Assembly (NCBI GenBank): GCA_003557485.1
Contig: PWOI01000130.1
Coordinates: forward strand, 4,938 to 68,937
Reading direction: 5' to 3'
DNA length: 64,000 nt
From: Elusimicrobiota bacterium
Lineage (GTDB): Bacteria; CG03; SLGR01; PWQF01
Positions 52,612 to 60,317 of this stretch are shown in pieces (within the stretch, counting starts at the first letter, position 1; every line of letters begins with the position of its first letter). Position numbers and translations under genes: made by a program. The notes beneath the pieces were generated by a model. That model searched no databases and was not told the origin of the DNA. It worked only from the letters and a program-made list of their open reading frames with translations.

Positions 52612-53040
52612 TTAATTCTCCAGGTTAAATCCTTCTCTGCGCCAGCTATTGACCCCTCCGGACATATTATAAACCCGGGAGAACCCTTTTCCTTCCATTA
52701 TCCTCATTGCGCTTCTGCTTCTGCCTCCAACTGCGCAATAAACAAGGTAGGTCTTTTCCCTGTGGAGTCCGTCAATCTCTTTATTGAAATCAGCACCCCC
52801 GATGTCAATAAGCAATGAATTTTCTATATGACCGGCTTCGTATTCCCTTTTTGTTCTGACATCTATTATGACAAAACCGGAATTGTCATGGTTTTGGTTT
52901 ATAAGTTCATAAGCTTCTGAAGAAGAAATGTTTTCTGCAGCAGGAACTTCCTGTAAGTCATTATTAATTTCTATCTTTTCCCTGGCGCAACCGTATAAAG
53001 AAAAAAAGCTTAACAGGGCTGCAAAAATGAATTTATTCAT
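52612..53040 (-). CDS. Rhodanese-domain lipoprotein
   Basis: 142 residues. Signal peptide ending in a lipobox (LYGCA, Cys near residue 18). Rhodanese domain with VIIDVRTKREYEAGHI and the active-site loop CAVGGRS, and GGVNSW at the end. Transfers sulfur or acts in redox chemistry outside the cytoplasm. The ATG lies inside the end of the previous gene (8-base overlap). Confidence 0.88.
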   Translation of the reverse strand: MNKFIFAALLSFFSLYGCAREKIEINNDLQEVPAAENISSSEAYELINQNHDNSGFVIIDVRTKREYEAGHIENSLLIDIGGADFNKEIDGLHREKTYLVYCAVGGRSRSAMRIMEGKGFSRVYNMSGGVNSWRREGFNLEN

Positions 53041-53290
53041 CAAATATCATTTTCCCTATCTTAACACCTTCAATACTCCTGAGTTCCTTTTCAAGATTAT
53101 TTTTCTCTTCGGGACTGCCGCATAGTTCAAGAATAATTATTCCGCTGGCGCTGCAGCTCTCGCTACCCGCCTCGTGAAGGCCTATCCTGGCCTTTATGCT
53201 GCATCCATATTTTGTAAGAACTTCCTGAACCTTTCCGGCCTCTTTGACCCTGTTTTCAATACAGACTCCCATGATTTTTTTACAGCTCAT
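53033..53290 (-). CDS. TM1266-like (iron-only hydrogenase system regulator-like) ACT-type protein
   Basis: 85 residues. VKEAGKVQEVLTKYGCSIKARIGLHEAG followed by SGIIILELCG is the small ACT/NikR-C-like fold of the TM1266 family, found beside [FeFe]-hydrogenase maturation genes. No hydrogenase genes are in the window, and two further cysteines (CSASG, ELCG) could bind metal. The gene overlaps its upstream small cysteine-rich neighbour by 11 bases. Confidence 0.72.
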   Translation of the reverse strand: MSCKKIMGVCIENRVKEAGKVQEVLTKYGCSIKARIGLHEAGSESCSASGIIILELCGSPEEKNNLEKELRSIEGVKIGKMIFDE

Positions 53291-53468
53291 TTAGCGGACT
53301 CCTTTTTTTAAATAAACACGGCGCATTCTTTGCAACTATTCTGCCTGACTTCCCGCAGTACAGCGCAACAAAAGTCCTGCAGGACTTTGCCCCGTCCAGA
53401 GCCTCCTCTTCAGGCCACCGGGCATACCGGCACTTGAGGTCGCACCACTTACTTCTGAAATTATTCAT
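53280..53468 (-). CDS. Small cysteine-rich protein
   Basis: 62 residues with five cysteines (9, 13, 30, 38, 50), conserved-looking ARWPEEEALDGAKSCRTFVAL and KNAPC. Probably metal-binding. I do not know a function. Its promoter (53485-53513) and the overlap with the TM1266-like gene suggest they act together. No Shine-Dalgarno seen. Confidence 0.65.
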   Translation of the reverse strand: MNNFRSKWCDLKCRYARWPEEEALDGAKSCRTFVALYCGKSGRIVAKNAPCLFKKRSPLNEL

Positions 53469-53484
53469 AAACTATATAATTTAT

Positions 53485-53513
53485 ATTATGTAAATTTAAA
53501 ACACTATATGCAA
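53485..53513 (-). promoter_or_regulatory. Promoter of the cysteine-rich/TM1266-like operon
   Basis: On the minus strand TTGCAT (53508-53513), 17 bases, CATAAT (53485-53490). Leader of about 10 bases. Confidence 0.5.
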
Positions 53514-53524
53514 TATTTATCATA

Positions 53525-54337
53525 TCACCCCTTGATCCCGCCTATAGATATTCCCTGTATGAGTTTTTTCTGCCCTACAAGGAAAAGAACGAATGTAGGG
53601 ATGGTTATTATAACCACTGCTGCCATAAGACGGACATAATCTGTAGCAAACTGTTCCTGAAAGACGCTTAGTCCCAGCTGAACATTTCGCATATCACTGG
53701 AATGTGTGAATATCAGCCACCTGAACAGGTCGTTCCATTCAGCCACAAAAGTGAATATAAAAAGAGTCCCGGCGGCCGGAAGCGCCTGTGGAAAAACCAC
53801 TTTCCACAGTGTAGTCCACCTTGAAGCTCCGTCCACAGCGGCGGCCTCTTCAAGTTCTACGGGAACTTTTTTGAAAAACTGCCGGAAAAGATATATGCCG
53901 AATCCGTTGGCAAGCATAGGTATTATCATTCCGCGGTATGTGTTTATCCAGCCGAACCGTGAGAGCATTACAAAAAGAGGAACAATCAGAATATGATACG
54001 GGATTATAAGTGTAGCAAGAACCGACATAAATATAACTTTTTTACCTTTGAACTCCATACGGGCCAGTGCGTAGCCGGCCAGGGCAGATGTCAAAATCTG
54101 ACCGAGTGTGACTGATACGGCTACGGTAAACGAATTAAAGAACTGGCGCGGAAAGTTTGTTGCCTGCCAGGCCGATACATAGTTTTCCCAGTTAAACTGC
54201 CTTATTATAAGAGAATATTCGCTAAGTACTTCAAGCCGTCCTCTGAGAGATGTAATTACTATCCATATAAACGGAAATATGAAAACAAGGCTGACTGCTA
54301 TTAGCAGTATATGGGTAATTGCGCGGGAAACTTTCAT
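53525..54337 (-). CDS. Sugar ABC transporter permease (MalG-type)
   Basis: 270 residues with six helices. The EAA loop is visible as VELEEAAAVDGASRWTTLWKVVFPQALPA, typical of carbohydrate-type (CUT1) permeases of the inner membrane. It directly follows the MalF-type gene (0 bases) and the binding-protein gene. No ATPase gene is nearby, so a shared MsmX-like ATPase encoded elsewhere must be used. Confidence 0.93.
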   Translation of the reverse strand: MKVSRAITHILLIAVSLVFIFPFIWIVITSLRGRLEVLSEYSLIIRQFNWENYVSAWQATNFPRQFFNSFTVAVSVTLGQILTSALAGYALARMEFKGKKVIFMSVLATLIIPYHILIVPLFVMLSRFGWINTYRGMIIPMLANGFGIYLFRQFFKKVPVELEEAAAVDGASRWTTLWKVVFPQALPAAGTLFIFTFVAEWNDLFRWLIFTHSSDMRNVQLGLSVFQEQFATDYVRLMAAVVIITIPTFVLFLVGQKKLIQGISIGGIKG

Positions 54338-55198
54338 TTATTCTTTCTCACCGAAAAATCTCAGGTAGAACCAGGTTGCCGCCATGACTATAGAAAAAAG
54401 AACCATTGTAGCGGCAGCTGCCATTCCAATATTAAACTCTGAAAAAGCCGTCTCGTATATGTGATAGACCAGCGTAGTGGTGGCTCTCATCGGCCCCCCC
54501 CTCGTCATAACGTATATCTGGTCAAAGTCCCGAAATGCGAATATGAGATTTATAACAAGCACGAACGAAGTAGTGGGCAGAAGGTTTGGCCAGGTTACGT
54601 ATCTGAACCTTTTCAGACCGTTCGCGCCGTCAATCATAGCCGCTTCGTAAAGATTGCGGGGAATTACCTGCAGTCCCGCAAAAAAGATAACCATATTATA
54701 ACCTATTCTTTGCCATAGTGTTACGATTATAACTGATAGAAGCGCCGTATCAGGGCTACCCAGCCAGTTTATCCTTGATATTCCAGCTCCTGCAAGAATG
54801 TGGTTAAGTATCCCGCTTCGGTAGTCGTATATCCACAGCCATATTACTCCGCTTGCCGCAAGGGAAACTATTACGGGTATAAATACCGAACTTCTGTAGA
54901 TGGAGAATATCTTAATTTTTTCATTTACAAGCGCGGCAATAATCAATCCTATAGCCATTGACAGGGGGACAACTCCGGCCGCATAGACAGCTGTATTGCG
55001 GGCTGCCTGGAAAAAGACCGGGTCGGAGAGCATTTCAATATAGTTTTTAAGGCCTGCGAATGAGTAAACCCCTGATATCATATCCCAATTAAAAAAAGAA
55101 AGTAACAGCAGAAATATTATAGGTATTACAATAAAAATTATCAGGCACACCAGGCCCGGAGAAAGATAGAGATAGGGTTCCAGGGGCTTATGCCTCAA
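54338..55198 (-). CDS. Sugar ABC transporter permease (MalF-type)
   Basis: 286 residues with six helices; EAA loop as NLYEAAMIDGANGLKRFRYVTWPNLLP. Pairs with the MalG-type subunit to make the membrane channel. Its ATG overlaps the end of the binding-protein gene by 4 bases. Confidence 0.93.
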   Translation of the reverse strand: MRHKPLEPYLYLSPGLVCLIIFIVIPIIFLLLLSFFNWDMISGVYSFAGLKNYIEMLSDPVFFQAARNTAVYAAGVVPLSMAIGLIIAALVNEKIKIFSIYRSSVFIPVIVSLAASGVIWLWIYDYRSGILNHILAGAGISRINWLGSPDTALLSVIIVTLWQRIGYNMVIFFAGLQVIPRNLYEAAMIDGANGLKRFRYVTWPNLLPTTSFVLVINLIFAFRDFDQIYVMTRGGPMRATTTLVYHIYETAFSEFNIGMAAAATMVLFSIVMAATWFYLRFFGEKE

Positions 55199-56457
55199 AG
55201 AAGATCCCCGGCCTCCTGTGCCGCTTTACGGAGCGCTTCTACGGGAGAAACCCTTAGATAGAGGGCGCTTTCAATTGCCCTTCCTATCCTGTCAGATATG
55301 CGGGAATATTCCTTTACAGGAGGCCTCGCCCTTCCAAACTCCATTGAATCCACAAAAGTTTTTATGAAAGGATTTTCTTCAAGAAACTGCCGGTATTCCG
55401 CGGATTCGGCAGCAAGGCGGTTTACAGGAAGATAGCCTGTATTAATTGCCCACTCTACCTGAAATTCTTCTGACATTATGAATTTTGCGAATTCCCAGGC
55501 TGCCGCTTCCTTGGGTGCAGTAGACCTGAAGATATAGAGGTTCTCTCCTCCTATGTTGGTAGCTTGTTTTTTATCTCCCGGAAGAGGAAAAGAACCATAG
55601 TTTACTGTATCCTGCTGCTGAAGTACGGGATAGTTCCAGGGGCCGTTAATCATCATTGACACACGGCCGGCAAGAAAAGGATCCAGTTTGTATCCGGCGT
55701 TTCTTTCGGAAAAAACCGCGCATTCATACTTATGTATAAGATCTATCCAGTACTGCAGGGCCCTTATGCCTTCCTGACTGTCGAACCTGGGCACTGTCAT
55801 CGTATCGTCCAGGATATCACCGCCGGCCTGCCACAGGAAGGTCTGCCAGGTCCACACTGTCCATTCTTCTGTGCCCAGGGGGATCAGCATTCCGAATCGT
55901 TCTATAAGGTCGCTTTCGGCAGAATGCTCTGTAATTTTGATGGCTGTATCACGCAAATCTTCCCAGGTGCGGGGCAATTCAGTTATACCTGCCTCCTGGA
56001 AATGGTCCTTGTTGTAGTATACGGCAAGACAGTTTGTTTCAAACGGCACTGTATAGATAACACCGTTATAGCGGCCGGTATCAAGTATCCCTTCATATAT
56101 TTTAGACGGGTCAAAACCGGTATCTTTTTCGATGAATTTTTCCGCCGGAAAAAGTTTTCCGCTTTCGGCAATCCTGCCTGTATAGACGGGCGCGAACCAG
56201 AGAAGGTCGGGCTGGCGGCCGGCGCTGAGAGCAGTCATTATGCGGGGCATAGCCCGGTCCTGAGCGCCTATGTTTTCAAGCTCTATTTTTATATCAGGGT
56301 TTCTTTCTTCAAAGAGCCGAACCTTCTTCTCAAGGAGCCGGTTGTTTTCAGGGCTTTCTATGCCGTGCCAGAACCTCAGCACAACCCTGTCGGAAAGACC
56401 CCTTCCGCATCCTGATATAAAAACAAGAGATAAGACTGCAAAAAGTTTTACCATCAT
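55195..56457 (-). CDS. Extracellular solute-binding lipoprotein of a sugar ABC transporter
   Basis: 420 residues. Signal peptide with lipobox (VFISGC, Cys at about 17), then the CUT1 binding-protein pattern: LRFWHGIESPENN, FEERNPDIKIE, PDLLWFAPVYTGRIAESGKL, YTVPFETNCLAVYYNKDHF, MMINGPWNY. Binds a sugar or sugar phosphate such as glycerol 3-phosphate; the substrate cannot be read from sequence. AGGAGG precedes the ATG. Confidence 0.93.
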   Translation of the reverse strand: MMVKLFAVLSLVFISGCGRGLSDRVVLRFWHGIESPENNRLLEKKVRLFEERNPDIKIELENIGAQDRAMPRIMTALSAGRQPDLLWFAPVYTGRIAESGKLFPAEKFIEKDTGFDPSKIYEGILDTGRYNGVIYTVPFETNCLAVYYNKDHFQEAGITELPRTWEDLRDTAIKITEHSAESDLIERFGMLIPLGTEEWTVWTWQTFLWQAGGDILDDTMTVPRFDSQEGIRALQYWIDLIHKYECAVFSERNAGYKLDPFLAGRVSMMINGPWNYPVLQQQDTVNYGSFPLPGDKKQATNIGGENLYIFRSTAPKEAAAWEFAKFIMSEEFQVEWAINTGYLPVNRLAAESAEYRQFLEENPFIKTFVDSMEFGRARPPVKEYSRISDRIGRAIESALYLRVSPVEALRKAAQEAGDLL

Positions 56458-56647
56458 GGAAACCTCCTATGGTATTCTTCAGCATTCTACTGTTAAAAAC
56501 ATATTAACTAATAATTTTTAAATATCAAAATTAAAAGCGCATAACTGTCAATTTGCCTTTGACCTATATTTTTTGCTATATAAAGGCACCTTAGAGGTTA
56601 ATTTTGTAGCTTTCTTATGGAGGCGGATTCGTAAAAGGGAGGAAAGA

Positions 56648-57124
56648 ATGGCTAAAGTACTGATTGTGTATTTCTCAAAAACAGGCAATACCCGAAAAAT
56701 GGCGGAATACGTTGAAGAGGGTGCCCGGCAGGCAGGCGCGGAAACGGAACTTAAAGATGTAAATGACACATCACCGGAAGATTTAGTTGAAGCCGACGGC
56801 ATAATAATCGGTTCACCTACTTATTACGGTCTTCCATCTTACGAAATCAAAGAACTTATTGATGAAAGCGTGAAATTTCACGGCAAACTGGAAGGCAAGG
56901 CTGGAGGCGCCTTTTCCTCTGCCGCAAATACCGGGGGCGGCAACGAAACTACAATAATGGCTATAATACAGGCTTTGCTGATTCACGGTATGGTTGTGGC
57001 AGGAACATCCAAAGGAGACCATTACGGTCCGGTATCACTCGGCTCCCCTGACGAAAGAGTAAAATCCCAATGTATCTCTCTTGGAAAAAGGGTGGCTCTA
57101 CTGGCAGAAAAATTAACTTGCTGA
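56648..57124 (+). CDS. Flavodoxin-like NAD(P)H:quinone oxidoreductase (WrbA-like)
   Basis: 158 residues from the ATG at 56648, chosen for GGGAGG seven bases upstream; a longer frame reaching back to 56573 has no support. FMN phosphate loop IVYFSKTGNTRKMAEYVEEG, then GSPTYYGLPS and SSAANTGGGNETT, as in WrbA-type flavodoxins. Carries electrons or reduces quinones. The downstream transporter gene may overlap its end. Confidence 0.9.
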   Translation: MAKVLIVYFSKTGNTRKMAEYVEEGARQAGAETELKDVNDTSPEDLVEADGIIIGSPTYYGLPSYEIKELIDESVKFHGKLEGKAGGAFSSAANTGGGNETTIMAIIQALLIHGMVVAGTSKGDHYGPVSLGSPDERVKSQCISLGKRVALLAEKLTC

Positions 57125-58023
57125 AAATTCTCTTAAACAGAAATTTTATTTTTTCCGCAAGCGTAATCATCGGGCTTGCTGCAGGTGATGTTATGGGAAA
57201 ACTTTCCTTTCTCAATATGCCTATTCTTATGATTATAATGACTATTTCCTTAACGGAAACCGATTTTTCAGCATTCAGGGATATTAAAAAATCCGCAAGT
57301 CCGGTTGCGGCAGGCATTGTTTTTAACTATATCCTGACATTTTTTGCAGTTATAGCTGTAGGTAAACTTTTTCCTCTGGGAGAATCCGTATGGGCAGGAC
57401 TTGTCCTTGCCGCCGCTACGCCGCCGGGCCTGGCAATAGTTCCTTTTACAGCACTTCTGGGCGGAAACCTGTTTTATGCCTCCACCGCCACTCTTTCGGC
57501 TTTTCTTGCAACTCTTTTCCTGATGCCGTGGCTGACCGCTTCCTTTACCGGCAGCAAGGCGGTAAGCTTTTTATCCATACTCAACCTTATGATACTGCTT
57601 GTTATCATACCTCTCATTCTGGGAGTAATATTCCGGCGAATAGGGTTTGCTGATATCGCAAAAAAAATACACGGCCCGGCCGTAAACCTGGGATTCGGAA
57701 TAATATTTATAGTTATATTCGGCGTAAACAGGATTTTTCTTGTAACCGAGCCGGGTTATATCATAAAGCTTCTTATAATTTTCACAATTGTTGTTTTCGG
57801 CATCGCCTACGGGATGAAATATGCCCTGAAGAATAAAAACATCAGCAGGGAAGACAAGATAAGCATCATAATAGTATCCACAATAAAGAACTCTGTATTC
57901 GGAGCTACTGCGGGACTTTCGCTTCTGGGGCCTGAGGGAGCTCTACCCGGAACAGTTATGTCCTTTGTTATACTGGTTTACCTTATATTTATAGATAAGA
58001 TAATCAGGCCTGAAACACTTTAA
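57070..58023 (+). CDS. BASS-like (bile acid:sodium symporter fold) membrane protein
   Basis: 317 residues as given from ATG 57070, or about 301 from the TTG at 57118. Ten helices with the conserved crossover AAATPPGLAIVPFTALLGGN and the late IVSTIKNSVFGATAGLSLLG resemble the sodium/bile acid symporter fold. Substrate unknown. The overlap of 55 bases with the flavodoxin gene is long; a shorter start (TTG) just at its stop is possible. Confidence 0.72.
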   Translation: MYLSWKKGGSTGRKINLLKILLNRNFIFSASVIIGLAAGDVMGKLSFLNMPILMIIMTISLTETDFSAFRDIKKSASPVAAGIVFNYILTFFAVIAVGKLFPLGESVWAGLVLAAATPPGLAIVPFTALLGGNLFYASTATLSAFLATLFLMPWLTASFTGSKAVSFLSILNLMILLVIIPLILGVIFRRIGFADIAKKIHGPAVNLGFGIIFIVIFGVNRIFLVTEPGYIIKLLIIFTIVVFGIAYGMKYALKNKNISREDKISIIIVSTIKNSVFGATAGLSLLGPEGALPGTVMSFVILVYLIFIDKIIRPETL

Positions 58024-58033
58024 AACAAGATTA

Positions 58034-58465
58034 TTAGCCTTCGTTTATTTCAAGGACTTTAACGTTAAACAGAAGGTTCTCTCCGGCAAGGGGATGATTG
58101 AAATCGATTTTTATATCTTCTTCCTCTACCTCTACAACTTTTACCGGCATCACCTGACCGGAAGGATTCTGGGTCTGAAGCATCATCCCTTCTTTGGGTT
58201 CCAGTCCTTCGGGAAGCTGAGAACGGGGAACTGTTTTTACCAGTTCTTCGTTTCTTGAACCATACGCGTTATCAGAGTCTATCTTAAATTCTTTTTCCTC
58301 GCCGATTTCCATTCCCATTACCGCATGGTCAAACCCCGGGATAACCTGTCCGGCCCCGGCAGTAAATTCCAGGGGCTTATCATCCTGAGATTTATCAAAT
58401 ACCTGGCCGCTTTCAAGTTTGCCTTCGTACTGAATTTTAACCTTATTCCCTTTTTCTACAGCCAT
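58034..58465 (-). CDS. FKBP-type peptidyl-prolyl isomerase (SlyD-like)
   Basis: 143 residues. VKIQYEGKLESGQVFDKSQ, then PLEFTAGAGQVIPGFDHAVMGM, the FKBP active site, followed by an IF domain (AYGSRNEELVKTVPRSQLP) as in SlyD, and DFNHPLAGENLLFNVKVLEI at the end. The His-rich metal tail of E. coli SlyD is missing. Cytoplasmic (no signal peptide). GGAGG precedes the ATG. Confidence 0.95.
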   Translation of the reverse strand: MAVEKGNKVKIQYEGKLESGQVFDKSQDDKPLEFTAGAGQVIPGFDHAVMGMEIGEEKEFKIDSDNAYGSRNEELVKTVPRSQLPEGLEPKEGMMLQTQNPSGQVMPVKVVEVEEEDIKIDFNHPLAGENLLFNVKVLEINEG

Positions 58466-58578
58466 TTTTCCTCCTTAAGCTGGTTCTTTTTACTTCCTGA
58501 AACTGTAAGAACCTAACAAATATGGAAGTATAATGCAAATAACCTCTTTTTGATTATGTATGTAGAATTGCAGGTATG

Positions 58579-59400
58579 TTACCTGGATATGGAGTATTTT
58601 CTGTATTTGCCGGTTTTCAGGTTGATGATAGCGTAATCAAAGTTTCCCCCCTGTCCCGGTTGTATACATACGGTTTTTCCAAGTTTGGCTGTCCATTTTT
58701 CAGAGACATAAGGCGATTCGTGTATATGCCCGTGAAGAGAGAACCGGGGCTGTTTTTCTTTTATGAAATTATATACTGCCTTTGAACCTACCCTGTCTCC
58801 CGTAAGGCAATGGTCAAGCCCAAGCCGGACGGGAGGCATGTGAATAATATATATTGCTTTTCGTGTATCTTTCGGGACCGGCAGTTTCTTAAGCTCTTCA
58901 TCAAGAGTGGGCAGTTCTGATGCGCGTTTCATCCAGTTAATGTATTTAAACCCTTTTTTTGTGGAAACAACTCCTTTCATTCTATCTTCTTTAAGCCTGT
59001 ATTTATCGGTGTCTCTTCTGCACCTGTCCTTGAGCAGAAAGGGATAGTCTGCGACAAGGTTCATTCCTATGAATTCATAGTCCCCAATTTTTTTCTTCTT
59101 CCGGGCAATAGAGTAAACATATTTTAACTGTTTAAGAGTATTCTCGAACAATTTATCGAATACTTTAAGGTCATCGTTTCCCGGCATGGAAAGATAGTAT
59201 ATTTTTGATTTTTCGAACTCTTTGAAGTAATTTTCAAGAAAGCCGGAAATAAACTTGTCCTGCCTGAACGGATCCCAATCACTCGGGAACATATCTCCGC
59301 CGTTTATCGCCACATCTACTTTTTTTCCCTTGGAAGCTTTGTACATCTGTTCGTACTTCCATTTATCTCCGTGCAGGTCAGTCGCGTATAATATTTTCAT
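58579..59400 (-). CDS. Calcineurin-type metallophosphoesterase
   Basis: 273 residues from ATG 59400. Metal ligands: YATDLHGDK, INGGDMFPSD, MPGNDD (GNHD form with Asp), IIHMPP and LHGHIH. A longer GTG start overlapping the CPBP gene is unlikely; this ATG follows that stop by seven bases. Substrate unknown. Confidence 0.85.
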   Translation of the reverse strand: MKILYATDLHGDKWKYEQMYKASKGKKVDVAINGGDMFPSDWDPFRQDKFISGFLENYFKEFEKSKIYYLSMPGNDDLKVFDKLFENTLKQLKYVYSIARKKKKIGDYEFIGMNLVADYPFLLKDRCRRDTDKYRLKEDRMKGVVSTKKGFKYINWMKRASELPTLDEELKKLPVPKDTRKAIYIIHMPPVRLGLDHCLTGDRVGSKAVYNFIKEKQPRFSLHGHIHESPYVSEKWTAKLGKTVCIQPGQGGNFDYAIINLKTGKYRKYSISR

Positions 59401-59407
59401 TTTTTTC

Positions 59408-60259
59408 TCATCTTTCTTCAAGCGCAATAATGAAGGTGACACTATTTTTCTTTTTTAACCATTTTGATGATAATGTCAAAAGAATTATTGCAGCAAACCC
59501 CGCAACTATGGTCTGGCCCGTCATAAAATCTGCCGTACCTTTCCAGGGATAGAAGCCGTTAAGCATCCAGTGGATAAGAAAAGCGCTTGTAATCCTGCCT
59601 CCCGTAGAGTTATAGGCAATGTTCATAAATACGGTTATGATGAATATATTCGCAGTAAATCTTGCCAGGGCTGCCGGCAGGGGCATCGAAGAGGCAAAAT
59701 GAGTATCCGATGCAAATGTAATTATAAACGCCGGGGCATGCCAGAGGCTGTGAATCAGGGCTAAAACAATGACAACTTTAACCGGAGACATATAGCGCTG
59801 CATAAGTGGCTGAGCAAATCCGCGCCAGCCGAATTCCTCAACCGGTCCGGCTGTTGCGCGCAGGAAGAATAGAAAAACAAATAAAAACCACGATCCTCTA
59901 TACCACGAAAGAGAATCTGCAGTGCCCATCGCCAGTTCCAGTAAAGCTCCGGAAAAATAGATTGCCGGAATTCCTATAAGAGCAAAAATCCACCAGAATC
60001 CTCCTATTTTCCAGTCAAGTATTCTTGCAGCGTAAGACCTTACTCCCTTTAAACCGTAAAGTTTAAGCATAATTAAAAATGCGGATATGGCAGGCCCCCA
60101 TACCGCTATGAAATAAAACGGGGTATACATCTTAAGGCTGAACGAAAACGAGGGTATTAGTCCCGCTAGTATTAACCCGGCGGCTGGTATTCCCCATGAA
60201 AAAGCAAAAGTCAGCAGGAAAAAAGAGAACAGGTGTTTTTTTGTAATTGGTTTTTCCAT
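59408..60259 (-). CDS. CPBP-family intramembrane metalloprotease
   Basis: 283 residues with about eight helices. Catalytic motifs EEFGWRGFAQP and HSLWHAP are the EExxxR and HxxxH of the CAAX-protease/bacteriocin-processing (CPBP) family. The ATG lies six bases after a TATAAT box (60266-60271) and lacks a ribosome site, so the mRNA is probably leaderless. No bacteriocin gene is nearby. Confidence 0.88.
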   Translation of the reverse strand: MEKPITKKHLFSFFLLTFAFSWGIPAAGLILAGLIPSFSFSLKMYTPFYFIAVWGPAISAFLIMLKLYGLKGVRSYAARILDWKIGGFWWIFALIGIPAIYFSGALLELAMGTADSLSWYRGSWFLFVFLFFLRATAGPVEEFGWRGFAQPLMQRYMSPVKVVIVLALIHSLWHAPAFIITFASDTHFASSMPLPAALARFTANIFIITVFMNIAYNSTGGRITSAFLIHWMLNGFYPWKGTADFMTGQTIVAGFAAIILLTLSSKWLKKKNSVTFIIALEER

Positions 60260-60265
60260 TTTAAG

Positions 60266-60271
60266 ATTATA
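60266..60271 (-). promoter_or_regulatory. -10 box of the CPBP gene
   Basis: TATAAT on the minus strand, six bases before the ATG; the -35 region (T-rich) is weak. Confidence 0.45.
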
Positions 60272-60317
60272 TAAAAGTTTCGCTGATTAGAAAAAACCCT
60301 GGAGAAAGCTTTTTTTC

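Noticed and set aside
56553-56584. Promoter for the flavodoxin gene
   Set aside because: TTGCCT/TATATA and TTGACC/TATAAA pairs have spacings of 18 and 14 bases with weak matches; ambiguous.
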